In this document: positions 1 to 8,177 of the stretch, piece by piece | Position numbering within the stretch: the first letter of the stretch is position 1 | How the letters are laid out: each line of letters opens with the position of its first letter | DNA from: Acidobacteriota bacterium | GTDB taxonomy: Bacteria; Acidobacteriota; UBA6911; RPQK01; JAJDTT01 | Assembly: GCA_028874215.1 (NCBI GenBank) | Contig: JAPPLF010000020.1 | Location: 1 to 56,229, forward strand | DNA: 56,229 nucleotides | Direction: 5' to 3' | Position numbers and translations under genes: made by a program | The notes under the pieces: generated by a model | The model's database searches: none | What the model was told of the DNA's origin: nothing | What the model saw: only the letters and a program-made list of their open reading frames with translations

Positions 1-77
1 GTATGTGCCCGAATCGCAACGCAGTCCGCCGGGATGCAGGGACGGTCGAATGCCGTGATGACTTTTACCACGGGCTG
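1..77. repeat. Right arm of a dispersed palindromic repeat element
   Basis: These 77 bases recur at 19416-19492 with only three mismatches, all transitions. At the second site the sequence is the right arm of a complete ~160-bp imperfect palindrome (19335-19492), so this copy is probably also the right half of such an element whose left half lies before the window. It has no coding capacity of its own. Two nearly identical copies about 19 kb apart suggest a non-autonomous mobile repeat of the MITE or REP type, which is an inference. Confidence 0.8.
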
Positions 78-315
78 TTGAGCCCTAAAGCGCACAGGTC
101 GTCGGTGAATCCCCGGAATCCCGCGGCAGGCTCCTCAAGGAGCCGATTTGGAGTTGACTTTCCCAGGTTTTTCCCGAATATGAGTGGGAGTGCGCAGGGC
201 TTCTGCACCCAGGCTATTCGACGGTGTAGAATGACCTCTCCGGATTGAACCACGCGGATTGCAGGCAGTCGAACGGGATGACGTTACCCCACAATCGAGA
301 GGAGAAGACAACACT
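78..315. other. Intergenic leader before the molybdenum hydroxylase genes
   Basis: I see no convincing gene here. A possible -10 box TAGAAT lies at 227-232 but has no good -35 at the right distance. A second weak pair, TTGACT at 154-159 with AATATG at 177-182, has a 17-bp spacer. Either could serve the operon starting at 316, but neither is strong. The short open frames in this stretch have no recognisable product. Confidence 0.4.
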
Positions 316-1191
316 GTGAAGGCACTAGGCTACGCATGCCCCGAGACGCTGGAGGAGGCGATAGCGCTCATGGCCGAATACGACGGCCGCGCGCGCCCTC
401 TGGCCGGGGGAACCGACATCATCGTCCAAGTGAGGGAGGGCCATCGCGACCTGGACCTGATGGTGGATGTCAAGCGGATTCCCCAACTCAGACAACTGAC
501 TCACGATGCCGCGGAAGGACTGGTCCTGGGGGCCGCGGTCCCCTGCTGCGAATTCTACGAGCACGCCGAAATCGCATCCCTGTACCCGGGCCTCGTGGAC
601 GCCGCCGAGCTGGTGGGAGGAACGGCCATCCAGAGCCGCGCTTCCTTCGGCGGCAACCTCTGCAACTCCTCCCCGGCAGCGGACACCATTCCCGCCCTGA
701 TCGCCCACCGAGCCTCGTGCGTGATCGCCGGTCCCGGCGGCCAGCGCGAAGTCCCGGTGGAAGGCTTCTGCACCGCGCCCGGCCGCAATGTGCTGGGGCG
801 GGGAGAGTTGCTGGTCTCCTTGCGGATCCCGACCCCTGGCCCGAACTCGGGAGCGCACTATCTCCGGTTCATCCCCCGCAACGAGATGGATATCGCCGTC
901 GTCGGGGCGGGGTCGTCAGTCGTGCTGAATGACGCCGGCGACACCTTCGTCTCCGGCCGCGTGGGATTGGGCGCCGTGGCCCCCACCCCGTTGTTGGTGG
1001 AGGAAGCCGGCGAAATATTGTCGGGGAGTCCGGTCTCGGACGCCGTTATCGATGCGGCCGCCGCCGCGGCCGGCAGGGCGGCCCGCCCCATCAGCGACAT
1101 GCGGGGAACCATCGAGCAGCGGATACACTTGTCCGGGGTCCTGACCCGCAGGACACTCGTGAAGGCCGTCGCCCGAGCCAGAGGAGAGTGA
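316..1191 (+). CDS. FAD-binding subunit of a xanthine dehydrogenase/aldehyde oxidase-type molybdenum hydroxylase (CoxM-like)
   Basis: This is the medium subunit that passes electrons between the iron-sulfur subunit and FAD in three-subunit molybdenum hydroxylases. The protein of 291 residues has the two FAD pyrophosphate-binding loops of the family: AGGTDI near residues 30-35 and ASFGGNLCN near 110. I place the start at GTG 316, behind GAGGAGAAG at 299-307. An in-frame ATG at 259 would add 19 residues with no family resemblance and has no ribosome site. The next two genes encode the 2Fe-2S and Mo subunits in the order M-S-L, so the three surely form one enzyme. The substrate cannot be read from this subunit. 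Confidence 0.93.
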   Translation: MKALGYACPETLEEAIALMAEYDGRARPLAGGTDIIVQVREGHRDLDLMVDVKRIPQLRQLTHDAAEGLVLGAAVPCCEFYEHAEIASLYPGLVDAAELVGGTAIQSRASFGGNLCNSSPAADTIPALIAHRASCVIAGPGGQREVPVEGFCTAPGRNVLGRGELLVSLRIPTPGPNSGAHYLRFIPRNEMDIAVVGAGSSVVLNDAGDTFVSGRVGLGAVAPTPLLVEEAGEILSGSPVSDAVIDAAAAAAGRAARPISDMRGTIEQRIHLSGVLTRRTLVKAVARARGE

Positions 1192-1196
1192 GATTC

Positions 1197-1697
1197 ATGA
1201 GCGTGACAGCCGCCGATCAAAAACTACATATTCAGACCCGGATCAACGACGAAAACACCGAGTTCCTGTGCGAGCCGCGCCACAGCCTGTTGGAGGTTCT
1301 GCGCGACATTCTCCAACTGACCGGCAGCAAGGAAGGGTGCAACAACGGCAATTGCGGCGCCTGCAGCGTCATCCTGGACGGGCGCCTCGTCAACTCCTGC
1401 GTGGTCATGGCCGGCGAGGTTCAGGGCGCCGAGGTCACCACCATCGAGGGGTTGGCCTCGGAATCGGGCGAGCTGCACCCCTTGCAGCAGAAGTTCCTGG
1501 AACACGCCGCCCTCCAGTGCGGCGTCTGCACGCCCGGCTTCATCGTCGCCGCCAAAGCCCTTCTGGACCGGAATCCCGATCCTTCCGAACATGACGTTCG
1601 GCTTTGGCTGGCGGGAAATCTCTGCCGCTGCACAGGTTACGACAAGATCATTCGAGCCGTATTGGACACTGCCGGGCCGGCCAACGGCAACGGTTAA
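1197..1697 (+). CDS. [2Fe-2S] subunit of the molybdenum hydroxylase (CoxS-like)
   Basis: This small subunit carries two [2Fe-2S] clusters and relays electrons from the Mo site to FAD. The N-terminal plant-ferredoxin-type cluster has Cys48, Cys53, Cys56 and Cys68 (CNNGNCGAC motif, then NSC). The C-terminal helical domain has CGVC and CRC motifs for the second cluster. At 166 residues it is of normal family length. The chosen ATG lies 8 bases after AGGAGAG, which is inside the last codons of the upstream gene, so translation is probably coupled. A GTG at 1188 in the same frame would overlap the previous stop and sits on the ribosome site, so I reject it. Confidence 0.95.
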   Translation: MSVTAADQKLHIQTRINDENTEFLCEPRHSLLEVLRDILQLTGSKEGCNNGNCGACSVILDGRLVNSCVVMAGEVQGAEVTTIEGLASESGELHPLQQKFLEHAALQCGVCTPGFIVAAKALLDRNPDPSEHDVRLWLAGNLCRCTGYDKIIRAVLDTAGPANGNG

Positions 1698-1717
1698 CCG
1701 AGGGGGAGTCAAGACTG

Positions 1718-4015
1718 ATGGCTACAGCAACCAAGACCGCACCGGAAACCCAGTCCGAATACAAGGTCATCGGCACCCGTCCCATCCGCCACGACGGAGT
1801 GGACAAGGTCACCGGAAGGGCCCAGTACGGCGCCGACGTGTACCTGACGGGCATGCTGCACGGCAACGTCCTGCGCAGCCCCCACGCCCACGCCAGGATC
1901 GTCTCCATCGACGCCGGCAAGGCGCTGGCGCTGCCCGGCGTGAAGGCGGTGGTCACGGGTCAGGACCTGCCCGATCCGGGAGACAAGATCGCCAACCTGG
2001 GGGAGGCCGCAGCGCCGCTGCGCCATCTCTCCCTCAACGTCCTGGCCCGGGACAAGGTTCTTTACCAGGGCCACGCCGTCGCCGCCGTGGCGGCCACCGA
2101 TCCTCACCTGGCCGAGGAAGCCGCGGGCTTGATCGAGGTGGAATACGAACTGCTTCCCCCCGTGATGGACGTGATGGAGGCCATGAAGGAGGGGGCGCCG
2201 CTGCTGGATGAGAGCCTCCGCACCAAGTCCTTCGGGACCGTCGGAGACAAGCCGACCAACGTCGCGGACCATATCCACTTCGAGTTGGGTGACGTGGAGC
2301 AGGGGTTCGCCGAAGCGGACATCGTGGTGGAAAGGGAGTTCACCACCCAGACCGTGCACCAGGGATACATCGAACCCCACAACTGTACGGCCTTCTGGAA
2401 CTCCGACGGCCAGCTCACCATCTGGCTGAGCACCCAGGGCTCCTTCACCAGCCGCGCCCAGACTTCCGAGATCCTGGGGGTCCCCATCTCCCAGGTGAAG
2501 GTCGTCCCCACCGAGATCGGCGGCGGCTTCGGCGGGAAGATCGCCACCTACCTGGAGCCGACGGCGGCGTTGTTGTCCAAGGCCACCGGCCGGCCGGTGA
2601 AGATCCTCATGACCCGGGAGGAAGTCCTGCAGGCGACCGGTCCGACGCCGGCTTCGTTCATGCGCGTCAAGATGGGCGCCAAGAAGGACGGAACCCTCAC
2701 CGCCGGAAGCTTCTGGGCCGCCTTCGACGCCGGCGGATTTCCGGGATCGCCCATCGGCGCCGCCTGCATGTGCGTGTTCGCACCCTACAACCTTCCCAAC
2801 GGCGTCATCGACGGCTTCGACGTGCTGGTCAACAAGCCCAAGTCATCCGCTTACCGGGCACCGGGAGCAACTCACGCCGAGTTCGCCTCGGAGACGGTAG
2901 TGGACGAGATCTGTGAAGAGTTGGGCATGGACCCCATCGAATTCCGCCTCAAGAACGCCTCCCAGGAAGGTGATCGGCGGGTCGACGGACCGGTCTGGCC
3001 GCGGATCGGATGCGTGGAAACGACCGAAGCCGCCCGCGAACACCCGCACTATTCGGCTCCTTTGGAAGGACCCAACCGGGGCCGCGGCGTGGCCAGCGGA
3101 TTCTGGTTCAACGTGGGACTCAAATCCAGCGTCCACGCCAGCGTGAACCCCGACGGCCAGGTGAGCCTGGTGGAGGGCTCCACCGACATCGGCGGCACCC
3201 GGACCTCCGTGGCCATGCAGATGGCGGAGGTTCTGGGCATTCCGGCCGAGAGCGTCCGGCCCATCGTCGTGGACACGGACGCCGTCGGTTATACGGACGT
3301 GACCGGAGGCAGCCGGGTCACCTTCTCCACCGGCTATGCGGCGTACGAGGCGGGCAAGGACATTCAGAAGCAGATGATCGGCCGGGCTGGCGTCCTCTGG
3401 GAGATTTCCGCGGATCAGGTCGAGGCCGTCGACGGCGAATACCGGGCCACCGATGGATCGGGCCGCAGCATTTCATTCGCCGAGTTGGCCGCCAAAATGG
3501 ACGAGACCGGCGGACCCATCGTGGGCCGGGCCACCGTCGATCCCAAGGGAGTGGGCGGCGCTTTCTGCACCCAGATCGCCGATGTGGAAGTGGACCCGGA
3601 TACCGGGAAGATCGAGATCCTCCGTTTCACCGTGGTCCAGGATGCCGGACGGGCCATCCACCCGGCTTACGTCGAGGGCCAGATGCAGGGCGGAGCCGTC
3701 CAGGGCATCGGCTGGGCCCTGAACGAAGAGTACGTCTACAACGAACAGGGCCATCTCCTGAACGGCAGCTTTCTGGACTACCGGATGCCCACGAGCCTGG
3801 ACCTCCCCATGATCGACACCAAGATCGTGGAGGTGCCGAATCCGGGACATCCCTTCGGCGTGCGGGGAGTCGGAGAGGTCCCCATCGTGCCTCCGCCGGC
3901 CGCTATCGCCAACGCCGTCTACCAGGCGACGGGTTTGAGGCTCAGGGACCTGCCCATGAGCCCGCCCAGGGTGTTGAACTCGATCCTGGAGAAAAAAGGA
4001 AACGGTTCCGGTTGA
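1718..4015 (+). CDS. Molybdopterin-binding catalytic subunit of a xanthine dehydrogenase/aldehyde oxidoreductase-type enzyme (CoxL-like)
   Basis: This is the large subunit, 765 residues, that binds the molybdopterin cytosine dinucleotide cofactor and hydroxylates the substrate. The N-terminal a/b hammerhead domain (IGTRPIRHDGVDKVTG) is followed by the Mo-binding domain with GGGFGGK near residue 270 and GVGE near the C terminus; the last Glu corresponds to the catalytic base of the family. The loop that reads AYxCSFR in form I CO dehydrogenases reads AYRAPGAT here, so this is unlikely to be a true CO dehydrogenase. The substrate is probably a purine, aldehyde or other heterocycle. Start: ATG 1718 behind AGGGGGAG, 20 bases after the previous stop. 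Confidence 0.94.
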   Translation: MATATKTAPETQSEYKVIGTRPIRHDGVDKVTGRAQYGADVYLTGMLHGNVLRSPHAHARIVSIDAGKALALPGVKAVVTGQDLPDPGDKIANLGEAAAPLRHLSLNVLARDKVLYQGHAVAAVAATDPHLAEEAAGLIEVEYELLPPVMDVMEAMKEGAPLLDESLRTKSFGTVGDKPTNVADHIHFELGDVEQGFAEADIVVEREFTTQTVHQGYIEPHNCTAFWNSDGQLTIWLSTQGSFTSRAQTSEILGVPISQVKVVPTEIGGGFGGKIATYLEPTAALLSKATGRPVKILMTREEVLQATGPTPASFMRVKMGAKKDGTLTAGSFWAAFDAGGFPGSPIGAACMCVFAPYNLPNGVIDGFDVLVNKPKSSAYRAPGATHAEFASETVVDEICEELGMDPIEFRLKNASQEGDRRVDGPVWPRIGCVETTEAAREHPHYSAPLEGPNRGRGVASGFWFNVGLKSSVHASVNPDGQVSLVEGSTDIGGTRTSVAMQMAEVLGIPAESVRPIVVDTDAVGYTDVTGGSRVTFSTGYAAYEAGKDIQKQMIGRAGVLWEISADQVEAVDGEYRATDGSGRSISFAELAAKMDETGGPIVGRATVDPKGVGGAFCTQIADVEVDPDTGKIEILRFTVVQDAGRAIHPAYVEGQMQGGAVQGIGWALNEEYVYNEQGHLLNGSFLDYRMPTSLDLPMIDTKIVEVPNPGHPFGVRGVGEVPIVPPPAAIANAVYQATGLRLRDLPMSPPRVLNSILEKKGNGSG

Positions 4016-4056
4016 ACCGCCGCCCGGCTCCGAGCCGGGGGCCGCACAAGAGCTCC

Positions 4057-4335
4057 ATGCCGACAGCCTGGATTCCTCCGCCGATGCGAGAGTTCACGGA
4101 TGGACGGGTGCAGGTCGAGGTTCGAGGACAGACCGTTCGGCAACTCATCGATCAGTTGGACCAGGAATACCCTGGTATCGGGGAGCGTCTCCGCGAGGGC
4201 GATCGGCTGCGCAGCGGCGTCGCGGTTTCCATCGACGGCGTGATTTCGCCCGAAGGCCTTCGAGCCCGCCTGGAGCCCGGCAGCGAAGTCCATTTTCTGC
4301 CCGCCATCGCCGGAGGAAACCGGAGGAGGACGTAG
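4057..4335 (+). CDS. MoaD/ThiS-like sulfur-carrier protein
   Basis: A 92-residue beta-grasp protein that resembles MoaD, the small subunit of molybdopterin synthase that donates sulfur from a C-terminal thiocarboxylate. Family features are VRGQTVRQLIDQL, the late SEVHFLPAIAGG segment and the overall length. Oddly, the Gly-Gly is followed by five residues (NRRRT), whereas classical MoaD ends at Gly-Gly. It therefore needs trimming or does not work as a standard thiocarboxylate donor. Its position behind a molybdenum enzyme suggests a link to its cofactor supply. The start is the first in-frame ATG after the previous gene; the ribosome site is poor. Confidence 0.75.
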   Translation: MPTAWIPPPMREFTDGRVQVEVRGQTVRQLIDQLDQEYPGIGERLREGDRLRSGVAVSIDGVISPEGLRARLEPGSEVHFLPAIAGGNRRRT

Positions 4336-4339
4336 CGCC

Positions 4340-4690
4340 ATGGGGCTGAGGGTTCTGAGCCGCGTCATGCTCATCCTCTATTCCGCCGCCACCGTCCTTC
4401 AGTACAACGATCCCGACCTCTATTTCTGGATGCCGGTTTATGGTTTGGCGGCGATCTGGTCCTGGATGCATTGGACGGGGAGGAGGCTCCCCCAGCCCTG
4501 GGTGGAGCTCTTCGCGGGCGCGTGCCTCGTGTCTGCGCTCTACGTGGGCCGCACACTCCCCGAAGGAACCTTGAACTACCGCCAGGAGGAACTCAGCGAG
4601 TCGGGCGGCCTCCTGGTCACCGCCGTCTGGTCCCTGGTCCTGGCGAGGCGCCAGCGAATGGCGAGAAAAGGACGGGCGGCATCGTCATGA
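4340..4690 (+). CDS. Small membrane protein of the TMEM220 family
   Basis: A 116-residue protein with about four hydrophobic segments (residues 5-20, 29-45, 55-70 and 88-102). The YNDPDLYFW sequence in the first loop is typical of the transmembrane-220 family, which is found in bacteria and eukaryotes and has no known function. The gene starts five bases after the MoaD-like gene and its TGA overlaps the next ATG (ATGA at 4687-4690). It therefore belongs to the same transcriptional run. The basic C-terminal tail probably lies in the cytoplasm. Confidence 0.75.
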   Translation: MGLRVLSRVMLILYSAATVLQYNDPDLYFWMPVYGLAAIWSWMHWTGRRLPQPWVELFAGACLVSALYVGRTLPEGTLNYRQEELSESGGLLVTAVWSLVLARRQRMARKGRAASS

Positions 4691-4995
4691 ATCTTCCCGA
4701 AGCGGCGGTCGTCATTTATGGAGCCCTGGTGACCCTGGGAGGGCTGATCGGGTATCTCAAGGCCCGCAGCCTGCCTTCCCTCGTCCTGGGCGTTCTCTTT
4801 GGTGCGGCTCTCATTCTCTCGGCGCTGTTCGCCGGCGGCGACAGCGGGATCCCGGCCGACCTGCCGCTATGGCTGGTTCTGGGACTGACCCTACTGTCCC
4901 TCTATCGCCTGAATGCGACGCGGCGCTTCATGCCGGCCGGACTTCTGGTCCTCCTCGGGGCCGTCGTCGCCGTCATCCTGTTGGCAGCCAAGTAA
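4687..4995 (+). CDS. Small membrane protein of the TMEM14 family
   Basis: A 102-residue protein with four hydrophobic helices and the glycine-rich first pair (YGALVTLGGLIGYLKARSLPSL) typical of the TMEM14/UPF0136 family. In mitochondria members are linked to porphyrin or fatty-acid export; in bacteria the role is unknown. Translation is probably coupled to the upstream TMEM220-like gene because the start ATG overlaps its stop by one base pair step (ATGA). No own ribosome site is needed or seen. Confidence 0.75.
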   Translation: MNLPEAAVVIYGALVTLGGLIGYLKARSLPSLVLGVLFGAALILSALFAGGDSGIPADLPLWLVLGLTLLSLYRLNATRRFMPAGLLVLLGAVVAVILLAAK

Positions 4996-5021
4996 CCTTT
5001 CAGCGCCCGGAACGTGTGACC

Positions 5022-5897
5022 ATGATGAATTCCCTGCCCCTGATCCTGCTGCTGGCCCTCGGCTCTCCCTCGTCAGAAGTCGAGAAGGGAGTATTGACCA
5101 AGATCCAGGTCCTGCTTCGCCAAGGAACCGAAGTCAGCTTCTCCCAACTCCAGAACGATCCTCATTTTGACAGCGAGGAGAAGGAGTTCATCGGAAGGCT
5201 GTTCGAAATCCTGTTCCGGATCCCGGCTTTGGTCAAGAGCGAACTGGATCGGACCGGCGAGCCCCCGACGCGGGCTCAGATCGGAGAACAGTTCGCCGTC
5301 GGCGTCCAGTCCATCGAGCTGTTGCTCACCGTCATGGAAATCGACCGCCGGGTTCCCAAGATGTTCGACCGGGACCAGGCCGGAGAGATCACCAAAGTTC
5401 ACCGGCCGGGAGTGGCGGCCTTTTTGCAGCGTCACGGCAACCCGGTCCGCGTCACCGGGTGGGAAGGAAAACCCGCACCCGGCTTCGATTTGCTGACCCT
5501 GGAAGGCAAGAAGCTGTCCAGCGAAAGCCTGAGAGGGTCCAACGCCCTGCTCTATTTCTGGTTCACCGGCTGCCCGCCCTGCTCCCGCATCTCGCCCATC
5601 CTGGAATCGCTCCACCAGCGGTACGAAGACGATCAACTCCGGGTGGTGGGCCTGAATGCCGACCGGATCCTGGAGTTGACGGTGAACGACCGGGAACGCA
5701 TCGAATACCTGAAAAAGCACGGAGTCTCCTTTCCCAACGTCCACCTGACCCCGGCGGCCCAAGAGGCCTTCGGAAACGTCAACGTCTTCCCCACTCTCTT
5801 TCTCCTGGATTCGTCCGGAACGGTGGTCCGGCGCCTGATCAACTACCAGAGTCAGGAGACCATGGACCAGGTGGTCTCCGAACTGGTGGGACGCTGA
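5022..5897 (+). CDS. Exported TlpA/ResA-like thioredoxin-fold protein
   Basis: The first ~18 residues (MMNSLPLILLLALGSPSS) look like a signal peptide, so the protein of 291 residues probably acts in the periplasm. Residues ~30-140 are a helical domain that I do not recognise. From about residue 145 there is a TlpA/ResA-type thioredoxin fold with the active-site CPPC in WFTGCPPCSR near residue 187, and a cis-Pro region FPTLFLLD near 265. Such proteins reduce disulfides in extracytoplasmic or cytochrome-c maturation pathways. Two adjacent ATGs (5022 and 5025) are possible starts. It may be cotranscribed with the two membrane-protein genes 26 bases upstream. Confidence 0.82.
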   Translation: MMNSLPLILLLALGSPSSEVEKGVLTKIQVLLRQGTEVSFSQLQNDPHFDSEEKEFIGRLFEILFRIPALVKSELDRTGEPPTRAQIGEQFAVGVQSIELLLTVMEIDRRVPKMFDRDQAGEITKVHRPGVAAFLQRHGNPVRVTGWEGKPAPGFDLLTLEGKKLSSESLRGSNALLYFWFTGCPPCSRISPILESLHQRYEDDQLRVVGLNADRILELTVNDRERIEYLKKHGVSFPNVHLTPAAQEAFGNVNVFPTLFLLDSSGTVVRRLINYQSQETMDQVVSELVGR

Positions 5898-5955
5898 TGC
5901 CGGCCGGCGAGCGGCGGCGGCATTCCCAGGCGGCCCCACCCGCATCAGGCATGGA

Positions 5956-7269
5956 ATGAAGCTCTTTCGGGAAATCGGCCTCGCTTCCGCCGTCTTCCTG
6001 GTGGTGGGAAACATCGTCGGAACGGGCATCTACACCACCTCCGGACTCATCGCCCAGGAGATCGGGAATTCTTCGTGGCTCGTGGGAATCTGGGTGGCCG
6101 GCGGCCTGCTGTCCCTGACCGGAGCCCTCTGCTACGCCCAGTTGGGGGCCCGGACCCCCAAGGCCGGAGGAGAGTTCGCCTTCCTCTACCCGGTCTACGG
6201 CCCCCTGCCCGCATTCCTCTCCGGCTGGGCTTCCCTGATCATCGGATTCTCGGGCCCCGTGGCCGCCGCTTCGCTGGGACTCGCCATCTACCTGGAACCC
6301 TACCTGCCCCTCGCATCGGGACCTCTGGGGAACCAGGCGGTGGCGACCCTGGTTCTCCTGGCGGTCACCACCCTGCTCACCGTGGGGCTCAGGTTCGGAA
6401 CCCGACTCCATTCCACGGTGACTCTCCTGAACCTGGGACTGCTGGCCGGGTTCACCTGCCTGGTGCTTTTCAATACCCTGAAGGCTGGCGTCCTCCACGA
6501 GTTGAATCCGGCCGGCGCCTGGGATCCGGAGACGCTGGTCCCCGTGGCTTCGGCTCTGGTCCTGGTCATGTTCTCCTACAGCGGCTGGAACGCCGCGGCC
6601 TACATCGCCGAAGAGATTCGGGACCCGGCCCGCAATCTCCCCAGGTCCCTGTTGCTGGGGACGGTGCTGGTCACCATCCTCTACGTCGGGGTCAATCTCG
6701 CCTACCTGACGGCGCTTCCCCTCGACCGGCTGCAGGGGGAGGTGGCCGTCGCCCAGTTGGCCGCCGCGGCCGTGGTGCCGTCGGGGGAATGGATCGTGAC
6801 GCTACTGATTCTGGTCTCGATCCTGAGTTCCGTCACCGCCATGTCCATCGCCGGTCCACGAATCTACTTCGCCATGTCCCGGGAACGGCTCTTTCCCTCC
6901 TGGTTGGGCGAAGTGCATCTGCGGAAGAAGATCCCCCTGAAGGCCATCTGGTTCCAGAGCGGCATCGCTCTGGCTCTGGTCTGGATGGGGACCTTGAGGC
7001 AGATCCTGCTGTTTTCGGGATTCGTGGTCATCCTCTTCTCGGCAGTGACGGTCTCGGCGCTGCTCCGATTGCCTGTCGACGCCGGCTCGAGCCGCGGAGC
7101 CTGGATCTTGCAGCGGTTTCTGCCCTGGGTCTTCGTCTTGACGAGTCTCACCATCCTGGCCAGCGTGGCACTCTCCCATCCTGGAGAATCCCTGGCCGGC
7201 GTGGCCACGGTCTGCGCCGGGCTGCCCGTCTACTACTACTACCGGCGGCGCGTCGGATCCGGGGCGTGA
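5956..7269 (+). CDS. APC-superfamily amino-acid permease
   Basis: A 437-residue polytopic membrane protein with about 12 hydrophobic segments. The N terminus GLASAVFLVVGNIVGTGIY is the substrate-binding unwound TM1 region of amino acid/polyamine/organocation transporters. FSYSGWNAAAYIAEE, the TM6 signature, supports the same family. It probably imports or exchanges a neutral amino acid, but the substrate cannot be named. The gene is convergent with pcm; the two stop codons are directly adjacent (7267-7269 and 7270-7272) with no base between them. Confidence 0.88.
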   Translation: MKLFREIGLASAVFLVVGNIVGTGIYTTSGLIAQEIGNSSWLVGIWVAGGLLSLTGALCYAQLGARTPKAGGEFAFLYPVYGPLPAFLSGWASLIIGFSGPVAAASLGLAIYLEPYLPLASGPLGNQAVATLVLLAVTTLLTVGLRFGTRLHSTVTLLNLGLLAGFTCLVLFNTLKAGVLHELNPAGAWDPETLVPVASALVLVMFSYSGWNAAAYIAEEIRDPARNLPRSLLLGTVLVTILYVGVNLAYLTALPLDRLQGEVAVAQLAAAAVVPSGEWIVTLLILVSILSSVTAMSIAGPRIYFAMSRERLFPSWLGEVHLRKKIPLKAIWFQSGIALALVWMGTLRQILLFSGFVVILFSAVTVSALLRLPVDAGSSRGAWILQRFLPWVFVLTSLTILASVALSHPGESLAGVATVCAGLPVYYYYRRRVGSGA

Positions 7270-8052
7270 TTATTCCTGGACCTTCCCGGTCATGGGGACG
7301 AAACGGACGGCGAGCACGTCCTGGCGGCGGATCTTGCCCTCCTCCTTCATCAACAGGAGCAGCTTTTGCACGGTTCCCGGATCACCCACGGGAATGACCA
7401 GGCGCCCTCCCTCGGCCAATTGCTGCTGAAGGGGCTCGGGAACCCGGCCGGCGGCGGCCGTCACCAGGATGACGTCGAAGGGAGCCGCCTCGGGCCACCC
7501 CAGATAGCCGTCGCCCGCCCGGGCGTGAACGTTTTCGTAACCGAGCCGCTTGAGCAGGGCCCCCGACCGGCGGGCCAGCTCGGGGACGATCTCGATGGTG
7601 TAGACCTGATCCACCAACTCCGCCAGGACGGCCGCCTGGTATCCGGACCCGGTCCCGATTTCCAGAGCTCGGGCGCCCTCTCTCGGATCCGCCAACTGGG
7701 TCATCAGAGCCACGATGTAGGGCTGGGAAATGGTCTGTCCCAGGCCGATGGGCAGCGGGTGATCCTCGTATGCATATTTCTTCACGCGCTGGGGGACGAA
7801 CTCGTGCCTGGGAACCTTGCCCATGGCCTCCAGGACACGACGGTCCCAGATGTCTCGCGCGCGGAGTTGGGTGGACACCATCTCCCGGCGGAGGCGTGGG
7901 TAGTCGGCGGCCGCGGCCGCAAAATCTCCAGAGTCGCGGGAACCGCAGGCCGCGGCGGCGAGCGGGAGCAGAAGAACAGCCAGGAGCAGCAGAATTCCCC
8001 CGGTCCGGGTCCGCAGAGCAGAAAAGGCGAGACCGAAGGTGGGCACCATCAT
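7270..8052 (-). CDS. pcm: Protein-L-isoaspartate O-methyltransferase, exported lipoprotein form
   Basis: This enzyme methylates L-isoaspartyl residues of damaged proteins, using S-adenosylmethionine. The SAM-binding motif EIGTGSGYQAA sits near residue 131 and ISQPYIVALM, a hallmark of the family, near 108. Unlike the usual cytoplasmic enzyme, it begins with an N-terminal hydrophobic stretch ending in LAAAACGS, a plausible lipobox. It would thus be lipid-anchored outside the inner membrane, where SAM is not normally available. This form is known from genome annotations but its function is unclear. The total length of 260 includes ~45 residues of export signal and linker. Confidence 0.88.
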   Translation of the reverse strand: MMVPTFGLAFSALRTRTGGILLLLAVLLLPLAAAACGSRDSGDFAAAAADYPRLRREMVSTQLRARDIWDRRVLEAMGKVPRHEFVPQRVKKYAYEDHPLPIGLGQTISQPYIVALMTQLADPREGARALEIGTGSGYQAAVLAELVDQVYTIEIVPELARRSGALLKRLGYENVHARAGDGYLGWPEAAPFDVILVTAAAGRVPEPLQQQLAEGGRLVIPVGDPGTVQKLLLLMKEEGKIRRQDVLAVRFVPMTGKVQE

Positions 8053-8177
8053 GCGGAATCTCTCCGACTCGAACTGGACACGGACCGAGTCAGAACCGAC
8101 TATCGGAAGAGTCTATCCCAGGAGCGTGGGCTACGGAAAATTTGCGGGATGATTTGAATCGCCCTTCCGCTCGTCTC

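Noticed and set aside
259-315. Upstream ATG for the FAD subunit
   Set aside because: No ribosome site and the added residues do not fit the family; GTG 316 has a good site.
1718-4015. CO dehydrogenase call for the molybdenum hydroxylase
   Set aside because: The loop is AYRAPG rather than the AYxCSFR of form I enzymes, so only a general molybdenum-hydroxylase call is supported.
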